A stretch of 64,000 nucleotides of DNA from Massilia alkalitolerans DSM 17462 (GTDB lineage Bacteria > Pseudomonadota > Gammaproteobacteria > Burkholderiales > Burkholderiaceae_D), in assembly GCF_000427785.1 (NCBI RefSeq), contig NZ_ATYR01000009.1:1-64000 (forward strand). Direction: 5' to 3'. Positions within the stretch are counted from its first letter, which is position 1, and each line of letters begins with the position of its first letter. The translations under genes were made by a program, and so were the position numbers. The notes beneath the pieces are model-generated. The model did not search any database, was not told the origin of the DNA, and was given only the letters and a program-made list of their open reading frames with translations. Shown here piece by piece: positions 30,512 through 38,862 of the stretch.

Positions 30512-31024
30512 ATGAGCGAGCAAGCAAACAAGCCAGTCGTCGGCGTCATCATGGGTTCCTCGTCCGACTGGGACGTGATGAAGAATGCGGTGGACGTGTT
30601 GAAGCAATTCGGCGTGCCTTTCGAGGCGCAGGTGATCTCGGCGCACCGCATGCCGGACGAGATGTTCACCTATGCGGAAACCGCACGCGAGCGCGGCCTG
30701 CGCGCGATCATTGCCGGGGCAGGGGGCGCCGCCCACCTGCCGGGCATGGTGGCCGCCAAGACCATCGTGCCGGTGCTGGGCGTGCCGGTGCCCTCGAAAT
30801 ACCTGCGCGGCGAGGATTCGCTGCTGTCGATCGTGCAGATGCCGAAGGGCGTGCCGGTGTCGACCTTCGCCATCGGCGAAGCCGGCGCCGCCAACGCGGC
30901 CCTGACCGCGGTGGCGATCCTGGCTGCCACCGACGATGCGCTGGCGCAGAAGCTGCTGGCCTTCCGCGCCGAGCAGACCGCGGCCGCCCAGGCCATGACC
31001 CTTCCCGTCCTGACGCATGAGTGA
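30512..31024 (+). CDS. purE: 5-(carboxyamino)imidazole ribonucleotide mutase
   Basis: 170 residues, class I PurE. Motifs: [13 protein letters not shown] (phosphate loop), [11 protein letters not shown] (catalytic His), [17 protein letters not shown] and [23 protein letters not shown]. Moves the carboxylate of N5-CAIR to form CAIR, using the product of PurK. Overlaps the purK start by eight bases. Confidence 0.97.
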   Translation: MSEQANKPVVGVIMGSSSDWDVMKNAVDVLKQFGVPFEAQVISAHRMPDEMFTYAETARERGLRAIIAGAGGAAHLPGMVAAKTIVPVLGVPVPSKYLRGEDSLLSIVQMPKGVPVSTFAIGEAGAANAALTAVAILAATDDALAQKLLAFRAEQTAAAQAMTLPVLTHE

Positions 31025-32201
31025 ATCGTTTCTCCCATCCGCCAATCCGTCGGCCTGGCTCGGCGTGATGGGCGGCGGCCAGCTCGGCCGCATGTTCGCC
31101 CACGCTGCTCAGGCGATGGGCTACAAGGTCGCGGTGCTCGAGCCAGCCGCGGACTGTCCGGCAGGGCAGGTCGCCGAGCGCCTGATCAACGCCAGCTATC
31201 TTGACGCGAACGGCCTGGCCGAACTGGCCCAGACCTGCGTCGCCGTCACCACCGAATTCGAGAACGTCCCGGCCGATAGCATGGCCTGGCTGGGCGAGCG
31301 TGCTTTTGTTGCGCCTGCCGCGTCCTGTGTATCGATCGCCCAGGACCGCATCGCGGAAAAGCGCTTCTTCGTCGAATGCGCCCCGGCGTCCGGCGTGATG
31401 CCGGCGCCGCACAAGACCATCGCTTCGCATGCCGACATCGACGCCATCGATGACGATCTGCTGCCCGGCATCCTGAAGACCGTGCGCATGGGCTATGACG
31501 GCAAGGGCCAGGTGCGGGTGCGTACCCGCGAAGACGTGCGCGCCGCCTTCGACGCCATGCAGGGCGTCACCTGCCTGCTGGAGAAGATGCTGCCGCTGGC
31601 CTACGAGGTGTCGGTGCTGACCGCGCGCGGCCATGACGGCGCCTCCGTGGTTTACCCGATCGCCGAGAACGTGCACCGCGACGGCATCCTGTTCACCACC
31701 ACCGTGCCGGGACCGAACGTCTCCGACGCCTGTGCCAAACAGGCGCAGGATGCGGCGCGCGCCATCGTGAACCAGCTGGGCTATGTGGGCGTGCTGTGCA
31801 TCGAATTCTTCGTGCTTGCCGACGGCAGCCTGGTGGTCAACGAGATGGCGCCGCGCCCGCACAACAGCGGCCACTACACCATCGACGCCTGCGTCACCAG
31901 CCAGTTCGCGCAACAGGTACGCGCGATGGCGCGCCTGCCCCTGGGCGACGTGCGCCAGCATTCGCCCGCCGTCATGCTCAACATCCTGGGCGACGTCTGG
32001 TTCGAAGGCGACAGCGCTACCCCGCGCGAACCGGCCTGGGACCGCGTGCTGGCGCTCCCCGGCGCCAACCTGCACCTGTACGGCAAGGACGACCCGCGCC
32101 GCGCACGCAAGATGGGCCACGTGAGCTTCGTGGCGCCGACGCTCGAACAGGCGCAGGGCAGCCTGCGCCAGGCCTGCGCCATCCTCGGAATCCCGGAGTA
32201 A
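31017..32201 (+). CDS. purK: 5-(carboxyamino)imidazole ribonucleotide synthase
   Basis: 394 residues with ATP-grasp fold. N-terminal [20 protein letters not shown], later [38 protein letters not shown]. Converts AIR, bicarbonate and ATP to N5-CAIR. ATG 31017 lies inside the end of purE; the L-threonylcarbamoyladenylate synthase gene starts two bases after its stop, so all four genes form one operon. Confidence 0.97.
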   Translation: MSESFLPSANPSAWLGVMGGGQLGRMFAHAAQAMGYKVAVLEPAADCPAGQVAERLINASYLDANGLAELAQTCVAVTTEFENVPADSMAWLGERAFVAPAASCVSIAQDRIAEKRFFVECAPASGVMPAPHKTIASHADIDAIDDDLLPGILKTVRMGYDGKGQVRVRTREDVRAAFDAMQGVTCLLEKMLPLAYEVSVLTARGHDGASVVYPIAENVHRDGILFTTTVPGPNVSDACAKQAQDAARAIVNQLGYVGVLCIEFFVLADGSLVVNEMAPRPHNSGHYTIDACVTSQFAQQVRAMARLPLGDVRQHSPAVMLNILGDVWFEGDSATPREPAWDRVLALPGANLHLYGKDDPRRARKMGHVSFVAPTLEQAQGSLRQACAILGIPE

Positions 32202-32203
32202 GG

Positions 32204-33232
32204 ATGGCAAGCGAGAACATCGACCAGGCCGCCATCGAGGCTGCAGCACGCGCGCTGGAGCAGGGCGCGCTGGTCGCCTTCCCGACCGAGACCGTGTACG
32301 GCCTCGGCGCCGATGCCGAGAACCCGGCCGCGGTCGCGGCCATCTATGCCGCCAAGGGCCGCCCGCAGGACCATCCGGTGATCGTGCACCTCGCTCCCGG
32401 AGCGCCGCTCGACTACTGGGCCGCCGATATTCCGGTTGAGGCCCAGGCGCTGGCCGATGCCTTCTGGCCGGGCCCGCTGACCATGATCCTCAAGCGCGCG
32501 CCGAACATCCCGGACGCCGTCAGCGGCGGCCAGGACACGGTCGGCCTGCGCTGCCCGTCGCACCCGGTGGCGATCGCGCTGCTGCGCGCCTTCAAGGGCG
32601 GCAAGGGCGGCGTGGCGGCGCCGTCGGCCAACAAGTTCGGCGCGGTCAGCCCGACCCTGGCCCAGCACGTGCGCGACGAGTTCGGCCAGGACGGCTCGGT
32701 GTCCATGGTGCTCGATGGCGGTGCATCCATGGTCGGCATCGAATCGACCATCGTCGACCTGTCGCGCCTGGCCACGCACGGCCCGGTGCTGCTGCGTCCG
32801 GGCCACATCAGCGCCGAGGCCATCGCCGCGGTGATCGACCAGTTGCCAAGCGCTCCCGACGCCGCGGCCCCACGCGCCTCGGGTACGCTCGAATCGCACT
32901 ATGCGCCGCATACGCCGGTGGCGATGCAGGACAGCGCCACGCTGCGCCAGACCCTGCTTGAACTGGCGGCGGCGGGACGCAAGGTCGCGCTGATCCACTA
33001 TTCGGATCTGCCGAGCACCCACGCCGCGCTGCGCCTGCCGACCACGCCGGATGGCTTCGCCCACGCCCTGTACGCCGCGCTGCGCGCAATGGACGGCCAG
33101 GGCGCGGACCTGATCCTGGTCGAGGCGCCGCCACAGGGCGGAGCCTGGCTGGGCGTCAACGACCGCCTGCGCCGCGCCGCCCATGGCTCGACCGGCATTG
33201 TCCACGGTCTGCTGAATCAAGCCGCTCCGTAG
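32204..33232 (+). CDS. L-threonylcarbamoyladenylate synthase (Sua5/YrdC family)
   Basis: 342 residues from ATG 32204, preceded by GGAG. YrdC domain about 10-205: LVAFPTETVYGLGADA, AAKGRPQDHPVIVH, FWPGPLTMIL, VGLRCPSHPVA, SANKFGAVSPTLAQHV, IESTIVDL. The extra C-terminal Sua5 domain (about 225-335) makes it the long Sua5 form. Makes threonylcarbamoyl-AMP for t6A37 in tRNA. Last gene of the purCEK operon. Confidence 0.95.
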   Translation: MASENIDQAAIEAAARALEQGALVAFPTETVYGLGADAENPAAVAAIYAAKGRPQDHPVIVHLAPGAPLDYWAADIPVEAQALADAFWPGPLTMILKRAPNIPDAVSGGQDTVGLRCPSHPVAIALLRAFKGGKGGVAAPSANKFGAVSPTLAQHVRDEFGQDGSVSMVLDGGASMVGIESTIVDLSRLATHGPVLLRPGHISAEAIAAVIDQLPSAPDAAAPRASGTLESHYAPHTPVAMQDSATLRQTLLELAAAGRKVALIHYSDLPSTHAALRLPTTPDGFAHALYAALRAMDGQGADLILVEAPPQGGAWLGVNDRLRRAAHGSTGIVHGLLNQAAP

Positions 33233-33262
33233 CCGACGGCTCCTCGCCTGTAGTGTTCATTC

Positions 33263-33288
33263 ACAACGCCCGTACGTACGGGCGTTGT
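33263..33288 (+). terminator. Hairpin after the purCEK operon
   Basis: Perfect palindrome ACAACGCCCGTAC/GTACGGGCGTTGT with a short TCTGT tail. Likely terminator, though the U-tract is weak. Confidence 0.65.
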
Positions 33289-33488
33289 TCTGTATCACAC
33301 CGTTCAAAAACCCTTTCTTTCTGGATCGATAGCGGCGCTATAATCGCCGCCCGATCTGTTTGCCACGTGTCACTAAAAACTGACGTGCGGGTAAGCAATT
33401 CCTATACAAGCAAGTTGAACACTGGCATATTATTACGAAACGAATAGCACGTCCGTTCGTTTTAAATAAAACCAATTTAGGAGACACA

Positions 33489-34859
33489 ATGCGTCAAACC
33501 AAACTCGCGCTCGCCCTGCTGACGGCAGCGGTGCTGGCAGCCTGCGGCGGGACCAGCCCAAGCGGCGGCGACCAAACGCAAAAACTCAGCTTCACCCAGC
33601 AGGTCTCCTTCGGCGACAGCCTGTCGGACGTCGGCACCTACGCCGTGGGCGCGATCAAGCAGGCCGGCGGCGGCAAGTTCACCATCAACGGCGATGGCAC
33701 CGCCAAGAATCCTGAGCTGAACGGCAAGATCTGGGTCGAATTCCTGGCGGCCGAGCTGAAACTGCCGGCGCCGTGCCCGGCCCAGACCGGCCTGGTTGGC
33801 GATGCCAGCCGCGGCTTCTCGGTCCCGATCGTCCAGAACCTGAACTGCTTCAATTACGCCCAGGGCGGTTCACGCGTGACCAACCCGATCGGTCCGGGCA
33901 ACCCGTTCACCGGTTCGCCGCTCGGCGAGACCACCGTGCCGCTGGTGACCCAGGTCGCCAATCACTTGTCCCGCACCGGCAACAAGTTCAGCGGCACCGA
34001 ACTGGTCACTTTGCTGTCCGGCGGTAACGACATTCTGATGCAGTTGAACCAGCTGTCGACCGATGCCACCGCCGCCGGCGCCGCCGCAGGCGCACAGGCC
34101 TTCGCGACCTCGCTGGCGATGCAGCTGGCCGCCGGCGCCACCAATCCGCAGGCCGCCGCCCAGGCGATCGGCGTGGCTATCGCCACCGAGAGCGCCCGCC
34201 CAGGCAGCACCTCGCAGACCATCGTTGCCGCCGCTGTCGGCGCCGCCGCCCGCCAGCCGGGCAATGCCGTAGTGGCCCAGGCAAGCGTGTACGGCCCGAT
34301 GGTCGCCAAGGCCCAGTCCGATGCGAGCGCAGCCGGCGCCAAGGCCGGCGCCGACTACGCTACCGCCACCGGTCCGAAACTGGTCCAGGAACTGGGCCTG
34401 GCCGGCGCGCAGATGGCAGCTGTCGTGAAGAACGAAGTGCTCGGGAAGGGCGCCAAGTACGTGATCGTCGCGAACCTGCCGGACGTCGCCGGCACCCCGG
34501 CAGGCAAATCGAAATCGGCCGAGATCCAGACCCTGATGACCGCCATGATCGACGCCTTCAACAAGCAGCTGAAGGCTGGCCTCGGCGCTGACGATCCGCG
34601 CGTCCTGTATGTCGACTTGTATGCGGTCAGCAATGACCAGAACAAGAACCCGGCGCCCTACGGCCTGACCAATACCACCACGCCGGCTTGCGGCCTGAAT
34701 GCGCTTGGCACCACATCCCTGATCTGCACCAACGCCAACACGGTGGCCGGTGACGTCAGCCGCTACATGTACGCCGACGACATCCACCCGACGCCGTTCG
34801 AGAACAACCTGATCGCACGCCTTGTTCTCAAGGAAATGGCGGTCAAGGGCTGGCTGTAA
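33489..34859 (+). CDS. GDSL/SGNH hydrolase, lipoprotein, with alanine-rich insertion
   Basis: 456 residues. Lipoprotein signal with LAAC lipobox (Cys19). Block I: SFGDSLSDVGTY (Ser44). Block III-like GGNDI near 177-181. Block V: DDIHPTPFENNLIA (Asp-x-x-His near 437). This is the secreted GDSL esterase/lipase layout. Between blocks III and V lies a region of about 110 residues very rich in alanine and glycine (from about 190 to 300), which I do not recall in related enzymes of this size. AGGAGA precedes the start. Substrate unknown. A possible -10 TATAAT lies near 33339, and OmpW-like gene follows after a hairpin. Confidence 0.85.
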   Translation: MRQTKLALALLTAAVLAACGGTSPSGGDQTQKLSFTQQVSFGDSLSDVGTYAVGAIKQAGGGKFTINGDGTAKNPELNGKIWVEFLAAELKLPAPCPAQTGLVGDASRGFSVPIVQNLNCFNYAQGGSRVTNPIGPGNPFTGSPLGETTVPLVTQVANHLSRTGNKFSGTELVTLLSGGNDILMQLNQLSTDATAAGAAAGAQAFATSLAMQLAAGATNPQAAAQAIGVAIATESARPGSTSQTIVAAAVGAAARQPGNAVVAQASVYGPMVAKAQSDASAAGAKAGADYATATGPKLVQELGLAGAQMAAVVKNEVLGKGAKYVIVANLPDVAGTPAGKSKSAEIQTLMTAMIDAFNKQLKAGLGADDPRVLYVDLYAVSNDQNKNPAPYGLTNTTTPACGLNALGTTSLICTNANTVAGDVSRYMYADDIHPTPFENNLIARLVLKEMAVKGWL

Positions 34860-34915
34860 AACTGCAGCGAGGCCTGCCTGTACAGGGCAGGCTTCTACAA
34901 TAATCAGGAGAACAA

Positions 34916-35599
34916 ATGAAAGTACGTTTCAACAGCCTCATCAAAGTGCTGGGCGTGGCCGCCGCGCTGGCCTGCGCTTCGACGGCATCGGCACAGTCGG
35001 CCGGCCAGCTCACCGCCAAGATCGGCGCGAACCAGCTGACCCCAAAGGTCGTGAGCGGCGACATCGGCGCGCCGGCCCTTCCGGGCAGTAAGGGCGATGT
35101 CGAAAAAGACACCCAGCCCGTGCTGGTCCTCGCCTACGGCCTGACCGACAACATCTCGCTCGAAACCGCCCTGGGCACGCCGTACAAGCACAAGATCTAC
35201 GGCGCCGGCGCCATCGCAGGCACCGGCCAGCTCGGCACCGTCGAGGCGCTGCCGGCGACGCTGTTCGCGCAATACCGCTTCGGCGCACCGAACGCGCTGT
35301 TCCGTCCCTTCGTCGGCATCGGCGCGACCTATGCCTACTTCATGAAGGAACGCGGCTCGGCCAAGATGACCGCGATCACCAACCCGGGCAGCGGCGTGCC
35401 GACCACCTTCAGCATCGACAACAAGTTCACTTACACCGCCCAACTCGGCATGGCGGTGAACTTCAGCGAGAAGTGGTTCGCCGACGTGACCGTCAACAAG
35501 GCCCGCCTGCGCACCGACGTGCATTTTTCGACCGGCCAGACCCAGCACATGAAGCTGGATCCGGTGGCGGTGGTGGTGGCTGTCGGCTACAAGTTCTGA
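34916..35599 (+). CDS. OmpW-family outer membrane protein
   Basis: 227 residues with signal peptide (cleavage near STASAQ). The rest is an eight-strand barrel: VLAYGLTDNISLETALGTPYKHKIYG is typical OmpW, followed by TLFAQYRFG, FVGIGATYAYF and the terminal strand DPVAVVVAVGYKF ending in Phe. OmpW proteins form narrow hydrophobic channels. AGGAGAAC precedes ATG 34916. Between the GDSL gene and this one is a stem GCCTGCC/GGGCAGGC with little U-tract, so partial co-transcription is possible. Confidence 0.92.
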   Translation: MKVRFNSLIKVLGVAAALACASTASAQSAGQLTAKIGANQLTPKVVSGDIGAPALPGSKGDVEKDTQPVLVLAYGLTDNISLETALGTPYKHKIYGAGAIAGTGQLGTVEALPATLFAQYRFGAPNALFRPFVGIGATYAYFMKERGSAKMTAITNPGSGVPTTFSIDNKFTYTAQLGMAVNFSEKWFADVTVNKARLRTDVHFSTGQTQHMKLDPVAVVVAVGYKF

Positions 35600-35619
35600 G
35601 CAGCGTCTCATCCTGTCCG

Positions 35620-35646
35620 AAGGCCCGCCGCGTGCGGGCCTTTTTC
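35620..35646 (+). terminator. Intrinsic terminator after the OmpW gene
   Basis: Stem AAGGCCCGC/GCGGGCCTT with loop CGCGT, then a T run. Confidence 0.9.
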
Positions 35647-35666
35647 TTTGCTTGTGGCGCACCATG

Positions 35667-35690
35667 AAAAAAGCCCGCGCAAGCGCGGGC
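35667..35690 (-). terminator. Minus-strand intrinsic terminator after the receptor remnant
   Basis: On the minus strand GCCCGCGC/GCGCGGGC stem (35673-35690, two-base loop) followed by six U. It begins two bases after the stop codon of the remnant, as in a true gene end. Confidence 0.88.
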
Positions 35691-35691
35691 G

Positions 35692-35760
35692 TCAGAACTT
35701 GTAGCGCAGCCCCGCGAGGAACTCGCGCCCGGTCACGTTGTTCACGACCGCAGGCCAATT
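35692..35760 (-). pseudogene. C-terminal remnant of an outer-membrane (TonB-dependent) receptor
   Basis: Reading the minus strand, the last codons give NWPAVVNNVTGREFLAGLRY followed by KF and TGA. A barrel-closing strand ending in Phe, with the GREF-x-GLRYKF form, is characteristic of TonB-dependent receptors. No start codon or upstream receptor sequence exists; the frame runs straight into AT-rich non-coding DNA that contains an operator-like dyad. I read it as the 3' scrap of a deleted receptor gene that keeps its own terminator. Homology not tested. Confidence 0.6.
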
Positions 35761-35770
35761 CAAATAAAAA

Positions 35771-35783
35771 CTGGCCTGACCTA
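35771..35783. promoter_or_regulatory. Degenerate copy of the pectin-locus operator
   Basis: CTGGCCTGACCTA, close to the dyad TTGGTCNGACCAA seen in the other promoters of the locus (reverse: TAGGTCAGGCCAG). It lies between the GH28 stop and the receptor remnant and may be what is left of the receptor promoter. Confidence 0.45.
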
Positions 35784-35790
35784 TCCCGTG

Positions 35791-37617
35791 TCAGGGATTG
35801 CTTGACGACAGGGTCGTGTTGTAGAGCTTGCCGCCGATGGTGACCTTGTCCAGGGTGATGCCGGTGGCGTTGTGCAGGAACCAGGGCTGGGCTGCGTTCT
35901 TCGGCGTGCCGAAGTCCGAGTCGCTGATGCGCATGCGCTGGATCGGCAGGATCGGGGTGCCGGCCGGTCCGTTGAAGCTGGACGCCACGGGCCCGAGCAG
36001 CACGAAGGCCTGGTAGCACGAGAACTTGCCCGAGCCGGTATCCACGTTGCCGGCACGGACGCCGCTGATGACGATGTCCGACACCTGCGGCGGCCGGGTG
36101 CGCACCGCGTCGTCGCCCGGCACGTAGTCGCAGTCGATGGTGATGATCGCGCCCGCGGTCGAGGCTACCGGCTGGGTGATTTCCTTCGCGCCCGGCAGCG
36201 GCTTGTACATCATCGGCTCGATCCTGACGCCGTTCGGCAGGGTGACGTCGCGCACGTACAGGTGGCGCAGGAAGCCGCCCCGGTTCATGTTGGTCTTCAG
36301 GCGGATCGCCGTGTTCAGCGGCTTCTTGGCCCAGTGCATGTTGCGGAACTCGAGCTGCTGCGCATACACGTGCTCGATGCCGCCGGCCATTTCGCTGCCC
36401 AGGGTCACGCCGCCGTGGCCGCTGTTCATGATGCAGCGTTGGATCACGATGTTGCGCGTCGGCCCGAACCCTGTATCGCGGTTCTTGCCGGCCTTGATCG
36501 CGATGCAGTCGTCGCCGTTGTTGAAGGTGCATTCCTCCACCAGCACGCCGTCGCAGGCTTCCGGGTCGAAGCCGTCACTGTTCGGGCCCAGGCTTTCCAT
36601 GTTCACGCCGCGCATCGCCAGGTCCCGGCAGTTCACGGGGTGGTGCAGCCAGAACGGCGCCGCATTCACCTGGTAGCCCTGCAGCAGTACCTTGCTGCAG
36701 CCGATGAATTCGATCATGCAGGGGCGCAGGAAGTGGCCGTGGCCGAACACGCGGCGCGCCACCGGCACGCCCGCTTCCGACAGGGCCGGCAGGTAGCGCG
36801 AATCGGTCTGCCAGCCTTCGCCCTGGATCAGGGCGCGCTGCGCTTCGGGCAGGTTCGGCGCCACCTTGTCCAGCGACAGGTTGGCCGGGTTCGGTGCGAT
36901 CTCGGTACGGGTGCGTACCGGCGTGCCGCGGCCTTTCCAGTCCCACCAGCACTCGTCCGGCTTGTCTTCAAAAGGCACGCCGCCCTGGCCGTTCAGGATG
37001 CTGGTCCAGTCGGCGCCGGTGAGCGCGATATTGGTCTGGTTGTGGGCATAGACCAGCGGCGAGTAGTTCAGGACGTCGTTGCCCTGCCAGCGCGACAGGG
37101 TCAGCTTGCCGTTGGCGCCGCAGTCGAATTCGCCGTGGCGCGCATAGTGTTCCGGATTGGCCGAGAAATGCACGCGCGCGTTTGCAGCCAGGTGCACGTG
37201 CACGTTCGAGCGCAGCACGATCGGGCCGGCGCAGTACCAGTCGCCGGCCGGGATCACGACCCGGCCGCCGCCCTTGGCGTGGCAGGCCGCGATGGCCGCC
37301 GTGATTGCCGGATAGGCGTCGGGCGAGCCCTTGGCCGGGGTGCGCAGGACGCCGTTGACCAGGGACGCGGTCTGTCCCTTGACCTCGACCATCGAGCAGG
37401 GCTTGGCGCCGAAGGCGGTGATCGGGAAGTCTTCCTCGCGGAAGCGCAGCGGGGTGGCGAAGCGCGCGACGATGTCGGCGGCGCGCTGCCATGGATCGCC
37501 CGCGGTCTTGTTGGCGGAAGGAGTGGAGACTGCGCAACCTGAGCCGGCGCCGGCGAGCAGCAGGCCGGCGGCGGGAACGGTGCGCAGCAGGGCGCGGCGG
37601 CGGGGCTGGAAGCGCAT
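35791..37617 (-). CDS. Glycoside hydrolase family 28 (polygalacturonase type), exported
   Basis: 608 residues from ATG 37617, preceded by GAGGTG. Twin-arginine-like start (QPRRRALLRT) with a hydrophobic stretch and a possible lipobox (AGSGC). Right-handed beta-helix with all GH28 motifs: NSDGFD (about 346-351), GDD (368-370), GHG (400-402) and RLK (439-441). GH28 enzymes hydrolyse galacturonan or rhamnogalacturonan chains. Last gene of the minus-strand operon GH105, DUF4861, GH28. The protein at 48485-50326 is a full-length paralogue. Confidence 0.92.
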   Translation of the reverse strand: MRFQPRRRALLRTVPAAGLLLAGAGSGCAVSTPSANKTAGDPWQRAADIVARFATPLRFREEDFPITAFGAKPCSMVEVKGQTASLVNGVLRTPAKGSPDAYPAITAAIAACHAKGGGRVVIPAGDWYCAGPIVLRSNVHVHLAANARVHFSANPEHYARHGEFDCGANGKLTLSRWQGNDVLNYSPLVYAHNQTNIALTGADWTSILNGQGGVPFEDKPDECWWDWKGRGTPVRTRTEIAPNPANLSLDKVAPNLPEAQRALIQGEGWQTDSRYLPALSEAGVPVARRVFGHGHFLRPCMIEFIGCSKVLLQGYQVNAAPFWLHHPVNCRDLAMRGVNMESLGPNSDGFDPEACDGVLVEECTFNNGDDCIAIKAGKNRDTGFGPTRNIVIQRCIMNSGHGGVTLGSEMAGGIEHVYAQQLEFRNMHWAKKPLNTAIRLKTNMNRGGFLRHLYVRDVTLPNGVRIEPMMYKPLPGAKEITQPVASTAGAIITIDCDYVPGDDAVRTRPPQVSDIVISGVRAGNVDTGSGKFSCYQAFVLLGPVASSFNGPAGTPILPIQRMRISDSDFGTPKNAAQPWFLHNATGITLDKVTIGGKLYNTTLSSSNP

Positions 37618-37624
37618 GTTCACC

Positions 37625-38839
37625 TCACTTGCCCGACTTGGCCGGGTTTGCGAGGATCACGCGCACCGGATTGCCGTCGCGCGCAGCGGTGTCCTGCGCC
37701 AGGCGCTGCCACTGGGCGAGCGTGGTGACGTCGCCGGCGCGGCTCCAGGCGCCGCCGGCGTAGTAGCGCAGCGGCTTGCCGGAACTGGCCTTGGCCAGGA
37801 TCAGTTCGTTCAGCTTGTCCTCGGTGAAGCCTTCCGCGCCCGGCAGCACGACCGCGGTGCCGAAGGCGCCATTGCTCTTCTGCTCGATCCACTGCAGCAG
37901 CACCGGACCTTCCCGCTTGACCGCGATGACCGGGTCCTGGCCCTTGTCGCTCGGGTTCTTGTTCAGGCCCACGGCAACCGTGATCGGCTCGCTGCCTTCG
38001 AACTGGAAGGTACTCTCGATGCGGTCCAGCTGGCGGCCCGCGTCGACGGTGAAGCGCTTGACCTCGCTGACCGGCTTGCCGGCCGCATCCCAGGCGGCGT
38101 AGTGCAGCTCGAAGACGGCGCGCACCGGGCCGTTGGCCAGCACCTTCCACGAGGCGTAGTTCACGCTGGTGTACAACTGCTTGCCGTCCCACACGCCGGT
38201 GCCGCCGGCGCCGCGCGACTTGCCGACCTGGTACATGTCCATGCCCTCGCCCTCGTCCTCGTGGTAATGGTCATGGCCCTTGTTGTACCAGCGGTCGATG
38301 ATCGGGTAAGGCACGCGCTTGAACCACAGGTCCAGGCCGCTCGTCACCAGCACTTCCTTGTTCATGCCGGCCGGCGAGGGCGCGGCCAGGGCCGGGCCAT
38401 AGGTGCGGTGCGCAACCTTGTCGTTTTCCCAGGCGAAGTCGTCGAGGCGCTCCTGCACGTAGCGGGCGTAGGCCTTCTGGGCGAACACCGGCGCCACCGT
38501 GTCGATCTTCTCGACGGTGAAGCTGGCGCTCTTCTCGCCCGGGCCGAAGCTGTGCTGGAACAGCAGCTCGCCGTAGGCGATGCCCTTGTTCTCCGGATCC
38601 TTGGACAGCGGCGCCACATTGGTCACCTGGTAGGGCAGCACGCGGCCCTTGGCGTCCTTCACGGCGATCTTCTGGATCAGGGCGCCCGGCAGGGCGGCGT
38701 TGACCTCGCTCCATGGGATCGAGATGGTCTCGGACGGACGTGCGATGGACAGGTCGTGCTGCACGGTCACCGCCAGTTTTTCGGCGGCGTAGGCGTTCAG
38801 CGATGCGGACAGCGCCGCGGCAAGGATCAGTCGTTTCAT
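37625..38839 (-). CDS. DUF4861 family protein, exported
   Basis: 404 residues from ATG 38839, chosen for the signal peptide MKRLILAAALSASLNAYAAE; an upstream ATG 38866 overlaps the GH105 stop as ATGA. The body is beta-rich, with AYGELLFQHSFGPGEKSASF, FAWENDKVAHRTYGP, the His/Asp/Glu-rich GHDHYHEDEGEGMDMY (a likely metal or sugar site) and the KRFTVDAGRQLDRIESTF block. DUF4861 proteins are known mainly from polysaccharide loci, next to GH105 and GH28 genes, without an assigned reaction. Stop is eight bases before the GH28 start. Confidence 0.82.
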   Translation of the reverse strand: MKRLILAAALSASLNAYAAEKLAVTVQHDLSIARPSETISIPWSEVNAALPGALIQKIAVKDAKGRVLPYQVTNVAPLSKDPENKGIAYGELLFQHSFGPGEKSASFTVEKIDTVAPVFAQKAYARYVQERLDDFAWENDKVAHRTYGPALAAPSPAGMNKEVLVTSGLDLWFKRVPYPIIDRWYNKGHDHYHEDEGEGMDMYQVGKSRGAGGTGVWDGKQLYTSVNYASWKVLANGPVRAVFELHYAAWDAAGKPVSEVKRFTVDAGRQLDRIESTFQFEGSEPITVAVGLNKNPSDKGQDPVIAVKREGPVLLQWIEQKSNGAFGTAVVLPGAEGFTEDKLNELILAKASSGKPLRYYAGGAWSRAGDVTTLAQWQRLAQDTAARDGNPVRVILANPAKSGK

Positions 38840-38862
38840 GGCTTCGCTCGGTGATGGGCGCA

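Noticed and set aside
33330..33345. TATAAT near 33339 as the promoter of the GDSL lipoprotein gene
   Set aside because: A good -10 by itself, but no acceptable -35 at 16-18 bp; not listed as a feature.
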